In this document: positions 33,865-47,811 of the stretch, piece by piece
Layout of the letters: every line of letters starts with the position of its first letter
Numbering within the stretch: position 1 is the first letter of the stretch
DNA from: Sulfolobus sp. E5-1-F
Lineage (GTDB): Archaea > Thermoproteota > Thermoprotei_A > Sulfolobales > Sulfolobaceae
NCBI RefSeq assembly: GCF_009601705.1
Contig: NZ_CP045687.1
Coordinates: 1,462,001 to 1,526,000, forward strand
DNA: 64,000 nucleotides
Direction of reading: 5' to 3'
The notes under the pieces: generated by a model
What the model was told of the DNA's origin: nothing
The model's database searches: none
Seen by the model: the letters and a program-made list of their open reading frames with translations, nothing else
Translations under genes and position numbers: made by a program

Positions 33865-34065
33865 ACATATCACCTAAAACTTTCAAGAATATGATTTAGT
33901 TTAACATGATGATGAGAATGAGCTTGAGAAAGATGAGGAGAATAAAATAATAATAAGAACTAATTTGCTTAAAAGTTGAGTAAATTTGAACTCCCTTTTC
34001 AGCATACTAGGGTTTTGCATTATGAGTCATATCACACTATAACTACTGGTTTATATTTTTTATTG

Positions 34066-34689
34066 CTACTTAACTATAGTATTAGTCTCATTATACCATA
34101 TAAACAAATCCAATATACCGACACTTAGATTAAAATTTGAAGCGATACTTTTCAAAACATTTTCAAAATATATATAGCGACTTTTTGATAAATGTTTAAC
34201 GTCAGTTTCTCCTATCGCACCTATTCTTTTCATAAAATTTATTAGATGTCTATCTATAATTGCCAGATCGAAATAGCCAACATTCCTAAGAAAGTGACTA
34301 GCTTCTTTCATCCCTATTCCTTTTATATTTAATAACTTCTCTCTAGCCAATTGTTGGTCATTATCTGCTAAAGGCTTTATCTCCTCTTTTAACTTTCCAT
34401 ATACCTTCTCCCTAGCCATAATAATATATTTTGCCTTTAAATTATAAAATCTATATTTACATGATTTAAGAATATTTCTAACTACTTCTTCATCGGCGTA
34501 GTAGATTTTATCTCCCAAGCAGTTTAGTGCTTGATAGGCCGAAATGAAAGATGAGTTAGCAGTTAACAAACAAAACGTGAGTTCCCTAAACCACACTTCC
34601 TCATTTGATAGATTATTTAGCTTAAATTCGTCAACTCTTTCTAGAACTCTTGCTCTTACTTTTGGATTTTGAACTAGATTTCTTAGCAC
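34066..34689 (-). CDS. ogg: 8-oxoguanine DNA glycosylase/AP lyase (Ogg2)
   Basis: Removes 8-oxoguanine from DNA and cuts the abasic site. The 207-residue protein is an Ogg2-type HhH-GPD enzyme: helix-hairpin-helix [21 protein letters not shown] followed by FDLAIIDRH with the catalytic Asp; the catalytic Lys is in the hairpin (GMKEA). The sequence closely matches the S. solfataricus enzyme as I remember it. Its first 59 bp overlap the Lys/Ser-rich tail of the upstream gene in another frame. Confidence 0.92.
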   Translation of the reverse strand: MLRNLVQNPKVRARVLERVDEFKLNNLSNEEVWFRELTFCLLTANSSFISAYQALNCLGDKIYYADEEVVRNILKSCKYRFYNLKAKYIIMAREKVYGKLKEEIKPLADNDQQLAREKLLNIKGIGMKEASHFLRNVGYFDLAIIDRHLINFMKRIGAIGETDVKHLSKSRYIYFENVLKSIASNFNLSVGILDLFIWYNETNTIVK

Positions 34690-35155
34690 GCTTCTTACTC
34701 CTCTTTTTCTTCTTTTTAGCCCTCTTCTTTACATTATCTTTCTTTTCTGGAATAGGTGGATTAATATCTGACATTGATAATATTTTAGTGCCATCGTGAG
34801 TAAAGAATACTATAAATGGTAAATCTCTTTTGACCAAAACTCCGCCAATAACATCGTTTACATTTACGTCTATTCTTGTAATCTGAACTTGATCTCCATT
34901 TACAACTTGAGGAATACCTATAGAAATAACATTTAATGGACGAAAGAATTGAAAATCCGAATCAAATCTGCCATTAATATATTTCTCATTAATTCCTTGA
35001 ATTATTACAATATCATTAGCCTCATCTGGCATTATTGATTCTAAATCACTAATTCCATCTATAATCTCAGCTTCTTTAGTCCTACGTAAAGTATAGAGAA
35101 CTACTACATCATCTATTTTTAAAGGTTCTAGCTTATAATACGATACTAAGTTCAT
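34631..35155 (-). CDS. Conserved protein with long Lys/Ser-rich C-terminal tail
   Basis: A 174-residue protein of unknown function. Residues 1-140 look globular and beta-rich ([50 protein letters not shown]). Residues from about 141 are almost only Lys, Arg and Ser (e.g. [13 protein letters not shown], then repeated SKSK), which suggests binding to nucleic acid. The tail is encoded over the start of ogg. A TATA-like CTTTAAAAGAC on the minus strand about 35 bp upstream sits beside a GACT-N4-AGTC palindrome. No membrane segments or metal sites. Confidence 0.65.
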   Translation of the reverse strand: MNLVSYYKLEPLKIDDVVVLYTLRRTKEAEIIDGISDLESIMPDEANDIVIIQGINEKYINGRFDSDFQFFRPLNVISIGIPQVVNGDQVQITRIDVNVNDVIGGVLVKRDLPFIVFFTHDGTKILSMSDINPPIPEKKDNVKKRAKKKKKRSKKRAKKSSSKSKSKSKSSRKS

Positions 35156-35264
35156 CTAATAACTACACCTCTTCTTAGACTATAAAGTCTTTTAAAGTAG
35201 ACAAAGGTATAACGTCGAGAATAAAAATTTAAGTTAATTTGTATGAAGTGGTAGTGGATATAAG

Positions 35265-35483
35265 ATGAGCATTAAAAATAGAGGTTCAAATGCGTATGGA
35301 CACCTAGGATGGTTAACAGTATATTGTAGAATATGTAATAGAAAACTAGTAATAGGAACGGATATCATCTATAAATGCCCTAAATGTGAAAAGAAATATT
35401 CAGCATACTTCTGCGAAGCAGATAAGAGAGGATTAAAGGGAAAGTGCCCATATTGTGGAACTGAGTTGGTACCGATTTTATGA
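35265..35483 (+). CDS. Small zinc-ribbon protein
   Basis: A 72-residue protein with several Cys pairs: CRIC (about 21-24), CPKC (about 38-41), a single Cys in YFCEAD, and CPYC (about 61-64). This fits one or two zinc ribbons. It begins MSIKNRGSNAYGHLGW. A TATA-like AAATTTAAGTTAA lies about 30 bp upstream and the leader is short. The stop overlaps the ATG of the next gene (ATGA). Function unknown. Confidence 0.65.
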   Translation: MSIKNRGSNAYGHLGWLTVYCRICNRKLVIGTDIIYKCPKCEKKYSAYFCEADKRGLKGKCPYCGTELVPIL

Positions 35484-35800
35484 CAGTAACAAACTACAAC
35501 ATTAATGGTCTAAATTTTTCTGTAATCGTTGAGAATAAAATAGTACTAGTATATATGGATGTAAATAAAGAAATAAAGAGAAGAAAACATATAGAAGATG
35601 AAGAGAGATTGATATATATGGATGTAAATAAAGAAATAAAGAATGGAATATTAAGAAAACTAGTAATATGTAACACTAAAATCTCATCTTATATTTGTAA
35701 TGCAGTAGTAGAAGTTACTAATGATAAGAAGAATATAAATGAGGAGTTACTCTTAAATCTCTATAACGAAGTAGTAAAGGCTTCCGAAATTGTTATATAA
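35480..35800 (+). CDS. Hypothetical protein with an in-frame internal repeat
   Basis: A 106-residue protein I do not recognise, coupled to the zinc-ribbon gene by an ATGA overlap. The peptide YMDVNKEIK occurs twice, 21 codons apart, because 30 bp are exactly repeated at a 63-bp distance. Without the repeat the protein would be a compact alpha/beta domain of about 85 residues (VTNYNINGLNFSVIVENKIV...KLVICNTKISSYICNAVVEV). The last 40 bp overlap the convergent 104-aa gene. No membrane segments. Confidence 0.5.
   Translation: MTVTNYNINGLNFSVIVENKIVLVYMDVNKEIKRRKHIEDEERLIYMDVNKEIKNGILRKLVICNTKISSYICNAVVEVTNDKKNINEELLLNLYNEVVKASEIVI
35550..35642 (+). repeat. 30-bp direct repeat at 63-bp spacing inside a coding region
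   Basis: The 30-bp sequence from TATATATGGATGTAAATAAA onward occurs at 35550-35579 and again at 35613-35642 without a mismatch. The period is 63 bp, so the reading frame (21 codons) is kept. It looks like a recent local duplication or slippage event. Confidence 0.85.
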
Positions 35801-36075
35801 AAACCTTGTGACCTTAACCTATTATTAACTTCTCTCATAATGTCAACAACATAAGTTGCATTATTTGACATAATTTTGAGCGACACATTCGTATCTTTTG
35901 AAAGCTGAGAACTGAAATAGATTAAGATAAGAGTATCTTGATTTGGAGCACAAATGTACGATGCTCCTATTTTTACAGGTTCGCATAGATCTTTAAATAC
36001 ATCGTTAATAGATTGTGATAAGTACTTTATTCTAAAAGTATCCTCAGCTAAAATCTTAAATCCCACTTCAAACAT
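35761..36075 (-). CDS. Hypothetical protein
   Basis: A 104-residue protein of unknown function with an alpha/beta pattern: MFEVGFKILAEDTFRIKYLSQSI, a Cys pair region (LCEPVKIGASYICAP), then LILIYFSSQLSKDTNVSLKI. The size and fold pattern resemble the convergent 106-aa protein (both have a Cys followed by ..YIC..), which raises the possibility of distant paralogy, but I cannot prove it. It lies 4 bp after the 129-aa gene. Its last 40 bp overlap the convergent gene. Confidence 0.5.
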   Translation of the reverse strand: MFEVGFKILAEDTFRIKYLSQSINDVFKDLCEPVKIGASYICAPNQDTLILIYFSSQLSKDTNVSLKIMSNNATYVVDIMREVNNRLRSQGFYITISEAFTTSL

Positions 36076-36079
36076 TTTC

Positions 36080-36469
36080 TCACTTCTTCTTATTAGTATT
36101 TATTTTCTTGAACGGAATTTTAAGTTGCTCAAAAATTCTCTTTATAATTATTACGTATTTATCATCTCCATCTATTAACTTTAACTTTAACTTTCTATAT
36201 TTCATTGTTAGTACTACCTTTCCATCATTAATTACAATTATCCTACCTATTACACGCCCGTATAGGTTTCTTAGAAGGAAAAGATAAACGTATGTGCCTT
36301 TATTTGGAATATTTACAACTTTCGCTTCACCTACCTTATATGTAGGTTTTACTGATTTTCCAGGTAATTCTATCTGTTGTATTGTCCCATTTGCATCTAC
36401 TTTAAATAGAAAGGTTCTTAATACATGCTTATTTTTCCTGCTCCTCGAATTTTCTAACAATATCTCCAT
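36080..36469 (-). CDS. Conserved hypothetical protein (beta-rich)
   Basis: A 129-residue protein with a beta-barrel-like pattern: [67 protein letters not shown], then a helical, Lys-rich end ([10 protein letters not shown]). The central part resembles a PRC-barrel or small RNA-binding barrel, but I cannot assign a family. Its 5' end overlaps the flavoprotein gene by 41 bp; a later start is possible. Confidence 0.5.
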   Translation of the reverse strand: MEILLENSRSRKNKHVLRTFLFKVDANGTIQQIELPGKSVKPTYKVGEAKVVNIPNKGTYVYLFLLRNLYGRVIGRIIVINDGKVVLTMKYRKLKLKLIDGDDKYVIIIKRIFEQLKIPFKKINTNKKK

Positions 36470-37424
36470 TCCCTCTCACACTCTTTAGAGATTCGATTAT
36501 TCCATTCAAATCTATCTTATCTTCTAAATATGTGTCTATAAGAACATCGTTTTTAAAGAATATTCTCATAAAAGTCTTTCTTAAACTTAGACTAGAATAT
36601 CTATATAGATCTAGTAGCATTTTTTGAATTTTAATTCTTTTCTCAATAATACTGAGCTTTTCATCGAGAAACTCATCCAGATCTTTTTCTTTATATATAG
36701 CGTCAAAAGCGTATTCAGCTGAAATAGCTGATGGCCTTATACCTTCGCCACTTAGTGGAAATACAAGTCCTCTTGCCTCACCTATCCTCAGCTTCTTATT
36801 TTTAACACTTCCAACACTAATAGGAGCTCCTCTAATATCCTTAATTTCGAAATTCTTAAATTTCTTCCTCAAATAATAATAAAGTAGTTCTTTTGAATTC
36901 TTGTACTCCAAAAAACCAGCTCCAATATTATATTCATTCTCTCTGCTAGGAAATATCCAATAAAAACCTGTATAGCGAGTGTCAAATTCCAATATAGCCT
37001 CGTCGTTAAACTCCTCAGTCTCTATTATGGCTCTAGTAGTATAAACTACCTCTCTATCCATTGGATACGGTCCTCTACTATCTATTACGTAATCAAAGTC
37101 TTTAACAGTAATATCGTGAGTCACAATTATTTTTGAATTTTTTCGCATATCATTTATCCACTTCCACTTATCTATAACCAGCCACTTTGTATGTCTATAT
37201 TCAACATCGTAAATTTTTTCGCCATCTATATAGAAGGAGAATCTTCTTATACCAAAAGTTTCCTCCCAATTAAAGGGGGGTGTATAAACATTTGGGACTA
37301 TATCTCCACATGGTTTAACGTAATGTTGATTGATATCAAAGATTGTAACTTCATGACCAGTTCTTGAAAGTAGGTATGCCAATGTAGAACCTGCTACTCC
37401 TCCTCCCAAAATTGCAATCCTCAT
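36429..37424 (-). CDS. FAD-dependent oxidoreductase, geranylgeranyl-reductase-like
   Basis: A 331-residue flavoprotein. The N-terminus is a Rossmann FAD site ([28 protein letters not shown]), followed by [27 protein letters not shown] with the conserved W-x-F-P pattern, and the second FAD contact [18 protein letters not shown]. This layout matches the geranylgeranyl reductase family, which saturates isoprenoid lipid chains of archaeal membranes. The protein is shorter than classic archaeal GGR (about 390-450 residues), so the substrate is uncertain. Divergent from valS with 66 bp between start codons. Confidence 0.75.
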   Translation of the reverse strand: MRIAILGGGVAGSTLAYLLSRTGHEVTIFDINQHYVKPCGDIVPNVYTPPFNWEETFGIRRFSFYIDGEKIYDVEYRHTKWLVIDKWKWINDMRKNSKIIVTHDITVKDFDYVIDSRGPYPMDREVVYTTRAIIETEEFNDEAILEFDTRYTGFYWIFPSRENEYNIGAGFLEYKNSKELLYYYLRKKFKNFEIKDIRGAPISVGSVKNKKLRIGEARGLVFPLSGEGIRPSAISAEYAFDAIYKEKDLDEFLDEKLSIIEKRIKIQKMLLDLYRYSSLSLRKTFMRIFFKNDVLIDTYLEDKIDLNGIIESLKSVRGNGDIVRKFEEQEK

Positions 37425-37490
37425 TACGAAATTTTATAAGCTATTCGAATTTATATTTATATAAAAATCGTCCAGATAGGTGGTCAGTTA

Positions 37491-39941
<2,451 letters not shown>

Positions 39942-39954
39942 CTCATCAATCTTA

Positions 39955-41163
39955 CTATCGGGAATTCATCATCTGTTCTGCAAACTCTCTAATTTTTTGT
40001 ATCCCCTCTTTAATAACTTCTTCGTTTACAGCGAAGCTTAGTCTTAAAAATTCCTTACCAATATTCAATGGAAAGACTTCACCAGGTATTGTGACTACAC
40101 CTTTCTCTTCAATTAGCTTTATTGCAAGTGATTTGACGTCGAGTCCACTTATTTTTAGTAACTTACTAACATTTGGGAAGATATAGAATGCTCCATTTGG
40201 TTTAGATACTTCAACTCCTTTAACCTTAATAAGCTCGTCATACATTACATCTCTCCTCTTCTTAAATAACTTGACCATTTCATTAACCTCATCGAAAGTA
40301 TCAAAGGCTTTTACAGCACCTTTTTGTACAAAACTCGTAGGAGCAGTGTATATATTAGCAGCCAAAACTCCCATTTTCTGGATAATTTCACGCCTAGCTA
40401 CAATATACCCTAATCTCCATCCAGTCATTGAGAAAGTCTTACTAAATCCATTAACGTAAATTAAGAAATCTCTCCAATCTGAGTCTTCAAGAGTACTTCT
40501 CATCTTACCTTCATATACAAAATTATCATAAATTTCATCAGATAGTAGGATAATTTTATTATCCCTACTTATATCTACAATTTTTTTAACATCGTTAGGA
40601 GAAAATAGAGTACCAGTCGGATTATGAGGATTATTGAATACTATCATTTTGGTTCTTTTTGAGATTTTAGACTGTAGATCATCCACATCTATTGAGAATC
40701 CTTCCTCTTTGCTCCACTTTAAATTAGTATATATTGGCTTTCCTCCGAGTAACTTAACAACCTCTGCATAAGAGTAGAATGAGGGATCTGGAAGTATTAC
40801 CTCGTCACCAGGATTAATATACAGTATGAAGACTAAGAAAAGCGCAGACTTAGCGCCAGGTGTAACTATCACTTCCTCTTTCTTCACGTCAGTAGCGTAT
40901 CTAGTATTAAGGTATTGAGCTATTTTTTCCCTTAATTCATCAATACCGAATGCCGAAGTGTAGAAAGTGAAGCCTTGATCTAGAGCCTCCTTTGCGGCAT
41001 CTCTTATACGCTTAAATGTAGGTAAATCTGGCTGTCCTATCCCAAAGTCGATAATTTTAATCTTCTTAGTCTTCTCTACGTTTCTAGCAATTTCTTTATA
41101 CAATAACGTAGTCTCTCCAGTAACTTGTGACATATTTCCGTTAAAGTCTAGTAGTGAGACCAC
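39955..41163 (-). CDS. aspC: Aspartate aminotransferase
   Basis: PLP enzyme converting aspartate and 2-oxoglutarate to oxaloacetate and glutamate; the sequence is nearly that of the well-studied S. solfataricus enzyme (402 residues). Class I aminotransferase motifs: [46 protein letters not shown] and the PLP lysine in [15 protein letters not shown]; the substrate-binding Arg is in LRLSFAVN. It follows trpC by 18 bp on the same strand and is probably cotranscribed with the trp operon. Confidence 0.95.
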   Translation of the reverse strand: MVSLLDFNGNMSQVTGETTLLYKEIARNVEKTKKIKIIDFGIGQPDLPTFKRIRDAAKEALDQGFTFYTSAFGIDELREKIAQYLNTRYATDVKKEEVIVTPGAKSALFLVFILYINPGDEVILPDPSFYSYAEVVKLLGGKPIYTNLKWSKEEGFSIDVDDLQSKISKRTKMIVFNNPHNPTGTLFSPNDVKKIVDISRDNKIILLSDEIYDNFVYEGKMRSTLEDSDWRDFLIYVNGFSKTFSMTGWRLGYIVARREIIQKMGVLAANIYTAPTSFVQKGAVKAFDTFDEVNEMVKLFKKRRDVMYDELIKVKGVEVSKPNGAFYIFPNVSKLLKISGLDVKSLAIKLIEEKGVVTIPGEVFPLNIGKEFLRLSFAVNEEVIKEGIQKIREFAEQMMNSR

Positions 41164-41181
41164 AAGTGTATATGAAGAACG

Positions 41182-41931
<750 letters not shown>

Positions 41932-42519
41932 CTATACTCTATTCAAGAAATTATAAAGTATCTTATACCCTGATGAGGTTCCAACACTCTCTGGATGAAA
42001 TTGTACACCATATATTGGATATTCTTCATGATGTATGCCCATTATCTCATTATCTTCAGCAGATATCGCATCTACAATTAGAGGTCTATGGACCTCGTCC
42101 ACAACAAGACTATGATATCTGGTAGCTTTAAACTCCTTAGCAATACCGTAATATAGTGAAGGTGATGCGTTATTTACTATAATTATGTTACTTATTTTTC
42201 CGTGAAATACTTTTCTAGCTCTTCTTATCTTAGCTCCAAATGCATAACCTATAGCTTGATGACCTAAACAAACTCCTAGTATTGGAGTCTTTTTGCCTAA
42301 ATATTTAATCACATCTAATGATACCCCTATATCCTCTCGTTTTTCTGGTGTCCCTGGTCCTGGTGAAATTATAATCCTATCTGGGTCTATTCTCTCTATT
42401 CCTTTTACACTTATTTCATCATTTCTGATAACTATTGGATAACTCCCTAATTCTCCCACTATTTGAGCTATATTGTAAACAAAACTGTCATAATTATCTA
42501 TTATTAAGGTTATATCCAT
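41932..42519 (-). CDS. trpG: Anthranilate synthase glutaminase component
   Basis: Class I glutamine amidotransferase supplying ammonia to TrpE (195 residues). Catalytic triad: Cys in [16 protein letters not shown] (about 84), His and Glu in [13 protein letters not shown] near the C-terminus; oxyanion motif [10 protein letters not shown]. It directly abuts trpE and forms the TrpE-TrpG complex known from S. solfataricus. Confidence 0.97.
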   Translation of the reverse strand: MDITLIIDNYDSFVYNIAQIVGELGSYPIVIRNDEISVKGIERIDPDRIIISPGPGTPEKREDIGVSLDVIKYLGKKTPILGVCLGHQAIGYAFGAKIRRARKVFHGKISNIIIVNNASPSLYYGIAKEFKATRYHSLVVDEVHRPLIVDAISAEDNEIMGIHHEEYPIYGVQFHPESVGTSSGYKILYNFLNRV

Positions 42520-43785
42520 TTAACTCACCCCTATTGCTGTTTTTAATGCTTTTAACTTATGTTCAGTTTCGAAATATTCAGCTTCTGGATTAGAGTCGTA
42601 TACTATACCAGCACCTGCATGTATTCGTAATAATTCTTTGTTCAGAAATGCGGTTCTTATTGCTATTGCGAACTCTGCGTTACCATTAGCTGAGATAAAG
42701 CCTACAGCACCAGCATAGGGACCTCTTTTGTACTCCTCTAACGTTTCAATTATATTCATCGCCATTGGTTTTGGTGCTCCGCTCACTGTACCTGCTGGGA
42801 AAGTAGCTGATAAAACGTTTAATGCGTTATACTTCTTCTTTAGGGTCCCAATCACTTTTGATACTATATGTTGGACATGGCTGTACTTCTCTATATACAT
42901 TAATTCTGGTACTCTCACGGTTCCGGGAACACATACTTTACCTAGATCGTTTCTAGCCAAATCGACTAACATTAAGTGCTCAGCCTTATCCTTTTCTGAG
43001 TTCATCAATTCCAATTCCAATTTAAGATCTTCTTCTTGATCAGAACCTCTGGGTCTCGTACCAGCTATAGGATAGGTTTCGACTATGTTATCTTGAACTC
43101 TGAACAGTAATTCGGGACTAGATCCTATTAAGTATCTTTCATCGAATTTAAGGTAGAACATATATGGAGAGGGATTTATTCTCCTGAGATTATAATATAT
43201 TCCTAATGGATCTCCAGCAAATAAATATCTATAAAATCTAGATAATACAACTTGAAATATATAACCAGATCTTATATATTCTAGTGATTCGGAAACAATC
43301 TTCTCATAGTTGCTCTTATTAAGAGACTCATCATAAAAGCTTATTTTAAATTCACCAATATTTCCACATCCGCCTACAGAGCTTAAATCGGCATTAACGT
43401 ATACTTTACCCTCATTATGATCATATACTATGATATTGTCTGGGGCAAAGAATTCAGCATATGGCCAATCTTCAGCTGCTGGCTTTAAGTCTCTTATTTT
43501 CTCCCAAAATCTTACTGCATCATAACTTATATAACCTATCATACCTCCTTTGAATAACCCCGGTATATCTACTAATTTCAAGTCTTTCAAATAACTATTA
43601 AGAATATTCACTGGATCATCATAAATTTTCAAATGTCCACTAGTTGACCAGGCTATCACACTATATCTTGCCTTATACTGAGGACCACCTATGCTCTCTA
43701 GTAACCCAGCTACTTTAAAGTCCCTCTCTATACACTTAAATACCTCAAATGGCGAAGCGAATTCACTTATTGGATGAACTTCCAT
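42520..43785 (-). CDS. trpE: Anthranilate synthase component I
   Basis: Chorismate-using subunit of anthranilate synthase (421 residues). The N-terminal feedback-binding motif LLES is at 28-31, so tryptophan inhibition is expected. The catalytic domain has [49 protein letters not shown] and the conserved [12 protein letters not shown]. Its start lies 23 bp inside the trpF end, giving tight coupling. Confidence 0.97.
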   Translation of the reverse strand: MEVHPISEFASPFEVFKCIERDFKVAGLLESIGGPQYKARYSVIAWSTSGHLKIYDDPVNILNSYLKDLKLVDIPGLFKGGMIGYISYDAVRFWEKIRDLKPAAEDWPYAEFFAPDNIIVYDHNEGKVYVNADLSSVGGCGNIGEFKISFYDESLNKSNYEKIVSESLEYIRSGYIFQVVLSRFYRYLFAGDPLGIYYNLRRINPSPYMFYLKFDERYLIGSSPELLFRVQDNIVETYPIAGTRPRGSDQEEDLKLELELMNSEKDKAEHLMLVDLARNDLGKVCVPGTVRVPELMYIEKYSHVQHIVSKVIGTLKKKYNALNVLSATFPAGTVSGAPKPMAMNIIETLEEYKRGPYAGAVGFISANGNAEFAIAIRTAFLNKELLRIHAGAGIVYDSNPEAEYFETEHKLKALKTAIGVS

Positions 43786-44380
43786 ATTTTACCATCTCAA
43801 CTATTTTTTTCACAATATTAATATCTTTTTTACCAGGATAAATCTCTACACTGCTGGAAATATCAAGCCATGCGGGATTTAGATCGATAAAGTTAGAAAT
43901 GTTATCTATACTTATTTTTCCACCTACACCTAGGTAAGGATAATCCTTAAGGAAACTCGAAACAACATTATAATCAACACCTATTCCCTTCTTTACAGAG
44001 TCTATTAATACCATGTCCACAGTATCTATAGCCCTCTCTAGGTATTTCTTATACTCGAAGGAGGCTGGTACGTATAATATAATTCTTTTTCTAAAATTAT
44101 ATGATTTAAGTAATTCTAACTCTGAATCATCCAATACTCTATGTATCTGCAAATAATCTGATAATAATAATTCTTTTTCTATCTCACTAATTTGAATATT
44201 AACTTTCACGTTAACTATAGGTTTTTCAGTATATTTTTTAGCAAATGTTAAAAACTCGCTCTTTACGAATCTTTGACTTACGGCATCGGTTATTATTCCT
44301 ATATAATCCACATTAAGTTTTGAGAGCTCTACGATATCTGACAACGTCGCATTACCACATATCTTTAGTTTAACCACCAC
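43763..44380 (-). CDS. trpF: Phosphoribosylanthranilate isomerase
   Basis: Third step of tryptophan synthesis. In 205 residues it has the catalytic Cys in LKICGN at the N-terminus and the acid Asp in [12 protein letters not shown] (about 127), plus YLGVGGKIS and the phosphate-binding [15 protein letters not shown]. It overlaps trpD by 11 bp and trpE by 23 bp. Confidence 0.95.
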   Translation of the reverse strand: MVVKLKICGNATLSDIVELSKLNVDYIGIITDAVSQRFVKSEFLTFAKKYTEKPIVNVKVNIQISEIEKELLLSDYLQIHRVLDDSELELLKSYNFRKRIILYVPASFEYKKYLERAIDTVDMVLIDSVKKGIGVDYNVVSSFLKDYPYLGVGGKISIDNISNFIDLNPAWLDISSSVEIYPGKKDINIVKKIVEMVKYGSSSNK

Positions 44381-45407
44381 TCTTCACCATTATTGTTTTC
44401 AATTTGGTTATATCTCCATTAAGTGAGATTATTTCGTTCAATTTAGTTATTGATTTCTCCATTAAATACTTAGCATACTCATATCCTTCCTTGAAATCAT
44501 TCACTTTATCTAATGTAAAAAGCGCAACTGCGGTGTTTATGTTAATGAATTTAGCTACATATTCATCTTTCCCTAAAAATGCTCTAACTATTTTTATTGC
44601 TGAATCCTCAGCAGAATTCACTATTAACTTGTCTATTGGAATTGATGATATACCGAAATCAGTTACATCCACTTTGACTTCTTCTATACCGCGTTTACTT
44701 ACTATTTTCATAAAAGTTTTTCCTATCGGACTTACTTCATCTATACCTGGCTCTCCATGTACTAGAATTACTTTATTAAAATCTAATTCATATGCGCTTT
44801 TCGACAATAAATCCAAATGGTCCCTGGAAAACACTCCCATTAACTGATACTTCGCATTGGCTGGATTAGTCAATGGACCTAGAATATTGAAAATGGTTCT
44901 AATCCCCAAAGTTTTTCTCACATTGGCAACGTTTTTCATTGCAGGATGATAGTATTGTGCAAAAAGGAAAACGAAATTCGTTTTATGGACTAATTCCTTA
45001 GCCCTTTCTGGAGGAACTATAATATTATAACCTAAGGCCTCAAGAACATCGGCGCTACCACTCTTACCACTTATTGCCCTATTGCCATGTTTAGCAACTG
45101 GATTAACTAAACTCAATAAAATTGCAGATGCGGTACTAACGTTTACTGTCCCTAATCCGTCGCCACCTGTACCAGCTGTGTCTATTGCGTTAGATATGTC
45201 TATTTTAATTGCTAGTTCTCTCATTGCTCTAGCAAAACCTACTATTTCATTTTTACTTTCACCTTTCATTCTTAGTGCTACTAAAATTGCTGATACTAAA
45301 ATCTCTGGAACTTCTCCTCTAATTATAGCCTTAGCTAATTCTTCAGCCTCATCAATTTCTAAATCCGTTTTATTTATGAGTTTTTTAAGAACTTCATTTA
45401 TATTCAT
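44370..45407 (-). CDS. trpD: Anthranilate phosphoribosyltransferase
   Basis: Transfers the phosphoribosyl group to anthranilate. The 345-residue protein has the PRPP/Mg site [55 protein letters not shown] and [12 protein letters not shown]. Matches the structurally studied S. solfataricus TrpD. Overlaps trpA by 14 bp. Confidence 0.97.
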   Translation of the reverse strand: MNINEVLKKLINKTDLEIDEAEELAKAIIRGEVPEILVSAILVALRMKGESKNEIVGFARAMRELAIKIDISNAIDTAGTGGDGLGTVNVSTASAILLSLVNPVAKHGNRAISGKSGSADVLEALGYNIIVPPERAKELVHKTNFVFLFAQYYHPAMKNVANVRKTLGIRTIFNILGPLTNPANAKYQLMGVFSRDHLDLLSKSAYELDFNKVILVHGEPGIDEVSPIGKTFMKIVSKRGIEEVKVDVTDFGISSIPIDKLIVNSAEDSAIKIVRAFLGKDEYVAKFININTAVALFTLDKVNDFKEGYEYAKYLMEKSITKLNEIISLNGDITKLKTIMVKSGG

Positions 45408-46131
45408 CCAATATCACCCTAAATTTTTTAACTAAGTTTATTGCAGATTCTATGCCATTTTTTTCAATTTCTTCTATAAAAGCAGTTCCAATTGCTATTC
45501 CATCAGCACCAGCACTTAAGGCATCTCTTAAATCTGACTCAGTTGATAGGCCAAATCCTACTATCAGCTTATTCTCAACCAGATTTCTAACTCTATTAAT
45601 CAACTGCTTAACTGATACTGGTATAGGTACGCCAGTAGTTGGTCTAACACCATAATATAAGAATAAATCGCTAATCTTAGAGACCTTATGTATTAGAAAA
45701 TCTGGCACAGAAGGAGATGTAAAAATAACATTTTTTAATCCCTTATTTTTTATTGTCCTATCAATTTTATCCAAATTATCTATATAATCGATAAGTAAGT
45801 CTGGAAATAGAACTCCATCTAGTTTGACATCTCTTACCATATTTAGAAAATTATCTAGTTGATCAATCCAATCTTCTAAATAAGTAAGTGCAATTATGGG
45901 AATGCTCACATTTTTTCTAATATCCGCTATTAATGGCCAAATATCTAGGCCTCTAACTTTATCATAGCTCTTCCTTATAACTGGACCATCATACTTTGCA
46001 TATTTAGGGGGAATTCCCAGCTCTAATATGTCGGCTCCATTTTTAACTGCTCCAATAATGAAATTCTTGAAACTTTGAACATCGGGATAACCTAACGTCA
46101 TATAAACTACAAGTAATTTACCCATTTCCAT
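45394..46131 (-). CDS. trpA: Tryptophan synthase alpha subunit
   Basis: Splits indole-3-glycerol phosphate to indole. At 245 residues it is short for TrpA. Visible are [10 protein letters not shown], the catalytic Glu region [31 protein letters not shown] with the catalytic Asp, and [29 protein letters not shown]. It pairs here with a TrpB2-type beta subunit rather than the usual TrpB1, and it overlaps trpB by 14 bp. Confidence 0.95.
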   Translation of the reverse strand: MEMGKLLVVYMTLGYPDVQSFKNFIIGAVKNGADILELGIPPKYAKYDGPVIRKSYDKVRGLDIWPLIADIRKNVSIPIIALTYLEDWIDQLDNFLNMVRDVKLDGVLFPDLLIDYIDNLDKIDRTIKNKGLKNVIFTSPSVPDFLIHKVSKISDLFLYYGVRPTTGVPIPVSVKQLINRVRNLVENKLIVGFGLSTESDLRDALSAGADGIAIGTAFIEEIEKNGIESAINLVKKFRVILDEYK

Positions 46132-47395
46132 TCAGCCTTTTCATCATTGATTCGTAATTCGATAGATCTAACAATCCATGCCCACTTAGATTAAAGACGA
46201 TAGTCTTTCTTTCATTATTCTTTCTAGCCTCTATAGCTTCGTCAACCACTGCCTTTATCGCATGGGCTGACTCTGGAGCTGGTACAATACCTTGAGTCTC
46301 CATAAATATCTTAGCAGCTTCGAAAATCTCCCTTTCATTATATTCTCTCCATTCCACAACACCCTCCTTTGTTAACAAACTTAATGTGGGTGCTACACCA
46401 TGATATCTTAACCCGCCCGCGTATATTGGTGGTGGAACGTAATCTTTACCTAAAGTTATCATTTTCACTAAAGGTAATAATCCAGCAGAGTCTGGAAAAT
46501 CATACTTATATTCCCCTTTGCTGAACTTTGGGACTTCCGCGGAACTTACTGCAATGTAACGTTTGCCTTTCTTGTTTCCGATAAAGGGATACGCGAAACC
46601 ACCAAAATTACTCCCACCCCCTACACATCCAATTAAGATATCAGCTTCTTCTCCTAGCAAATCCAGTTGAGTAATAGTCTCTTGTCCAATAACACTTTGA
46701 TGCAAAAGTACTACATCTAAAACGCTACCTACTAAGTATCTAAATTCGTTCTTAAGAGCATACTCTATTGCTTCACTCATTGCTATACCTAATGATCCAG
46801 GATGTTGTGGATTCGCCTCCAATACCTTCTTACCGTATTCAGTTAAGTTTGTAGGACTTGCATAAACATTAGCTCCATATAATTGCATTATGCTCCTTCT
46901 CATCGGTTTTTGTTCATAACTTACCTTTACCATGAATATAGTACTTTTCATATTGTACATACTAGCTGCAAGTGCGACTGCAGTTCCCCATTGCCCAGCT
47001 CCAGTTTCGGTAACTATGTGCTCAATTCCCTCTTCTTTTGCAAAATAAGCTTGAGGAATTGCTGTATTTATCTTATGAGATCCAGTGGGTGTAGCACCCT
47101 CATATTTAAAGTAGATCCTTGCTGGTGTCTTTAAGTACTCTTCTAACCTTTTAGCTCTAAATAATGGTGTTGGTCTTCCTATCGATAAATATCTATCTCT
47201 TACTTCCTCAGGAATCTTTATGTATCTTTCTATTGTGAATTGTTGTCTTAATACCTCCTTAGGTAGTATACTCCTTAATAAATCAATTCTCGAGAAATCA
47301 GCTCCTTGTGGATCCCTTGGTGGAGGTAAGGGTTTAGGTAGATCAGGAATTATATTGTACCAATACTTAGGCAAAATCTCGTCTTCTTTTACCAT
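46118..47395 (-). CDS. trpB2: Tryptophan synthase beta subunit, TrpB2 type
   Basis: PLP enzyme making tryptophan from indole and serine (or phosphoserine in some TrpB2). The 425-residue chain has the long N-terminal extension of the TrpB2 group ([20 protein letters not shown]), PLP Lys108 in [27 protein letters not shown] with the catalytic Glu, and [12 protein letters not shown] for PLP phosphate. First gene of the trp operon. A TATA element (minus strand ATTTATAG, 47420-47427) centres 28 bp before the ATG, so the operon mRNA has almost no leader. Confidence 0.95.
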   Translation of the reverse strand: MVKEDEILPKYWYNIIPDLPKPLPPPRDPQGADFSRIDLLRSILPKEVLRQQFTIERYIKIPEEVRDRYLSIGRPTPLFRAKRLEEYLKTPARIYFKYEGATPTGSHKINTAIPQAYFAKEEGIEHIVTETGAGQWGTAVALAASMYNMKSTIFMVKVSYEQKPMRRSIMQLYGANVYASPTNLTEYGKKVLEANPQHPGSLGIAMSEAIEYALKNEFRYLVGSVLDVVLLHQSVIGQETITQLDLLGEEADILIGCVGGGSNFGGFAYPFIGNKKGKRYIAVSSAEVPKFSKGEYKYDFPDSAGLLPLVKMITLGKDYVPPPIYAGGLRYHGVAPTLSLLTKEGVVEWREYNEREIFEAAKIFMETQGIVPAPESAHAIKAVVDEAIEARKNNERKTIVFNLSGHGLLDLSNYESMMKRLNGNG

Positions 47396-47419
47396 TGGTA
47401 CATTAAAAACACCGATACA

Positions 47420-47427
47420 CTATAAAT
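47420..47427 (-). promoter_or_regulatory. TATA box of the trp operon
   Basis: Minus-strand ATTTATAG centred about 28 bp before the trpB2 ATG. With a leader of at most a few bases there is no room for a leader-peptide attenuator, so control must act at initiation or through TrpE feedback. Confidence 0.55.
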
Positions 47428-47446
47428 GTTTTTACCTTATAAACTT

Positions 47447-47719
47447 TTAGTATGTTTCAAAATCCTCAAATTCTCCTTTATATTCAGTGAACGAGTAATC
47501 TACTTTCTTCACTTCAGCTGCCGGTGGACCTTGTTTAATACGTTCCAATAATTTATTTAACGCTTCCTCATAACCTTCTGCAACTACTTCCACTGAACCG
47601 TCAGGTAAATTCTTAGCATACCCCTTTATACCTAACCTTATAGCGTGAATTTGAACAAATTTTCTAAAACCAACACCTTGCACTAATCCATACACACGAG
47701 CATACATACGCTTTAACAT
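47447..47719 (-). CDS. acyP: Acylphosphatase
   Basis: Small enzyme hydrolysing acyl phosphates. From ATG 47719 the protein has 90 residues, with catalytic Arg in [11 protein letters not shown] and Asn in [13 protein letters not shown]; the compact ferredoxin-like fold is complete to EDFETY. GAGGTG lies seven bases before this ATG; TTG 47725 is a near alternative. The S. solfataricus protein is usually given with about 11 more residues (..KKWSDTEV..); here that reading is present from GTG 47753 but is out of frame by one extra A. Confidence 0.88.
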   Translation of the reverse strand: MLKRMYARVYGLVQGVGFRKFVQIHAIRLGIKGYAKNLPDGSVEVVAEGYEEALNKLLERIKQGPPAAEVKKVDYSFTEYKGEFEDFETY

Positions 47720-47811
47720 TTTCAAGCACCTCAGTGTCGCTCCACTTCTTCACAGATCTGTTTTTCCCTTTCATCACAACATATTTTATCTAGTTATTTT
47801 ACTTAAAGTTG

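Noticed and set aside
33905-33960. ATGATGATGAG...GATGAGG on the plus strand upstream of serA as a C/D sRNA
   Set aside because: No CTGA box follows; only TTGA-like variants at wrong distances, in low-complexity purine sequence.
35173-35190. GACT-ATAA-AGTC palindrome near the start of the Lys/Ser-tail gene as an operator
   Set aside because: Arms are only four bases and it overlaps the TATA-like element, so AT-rich composition explains it.
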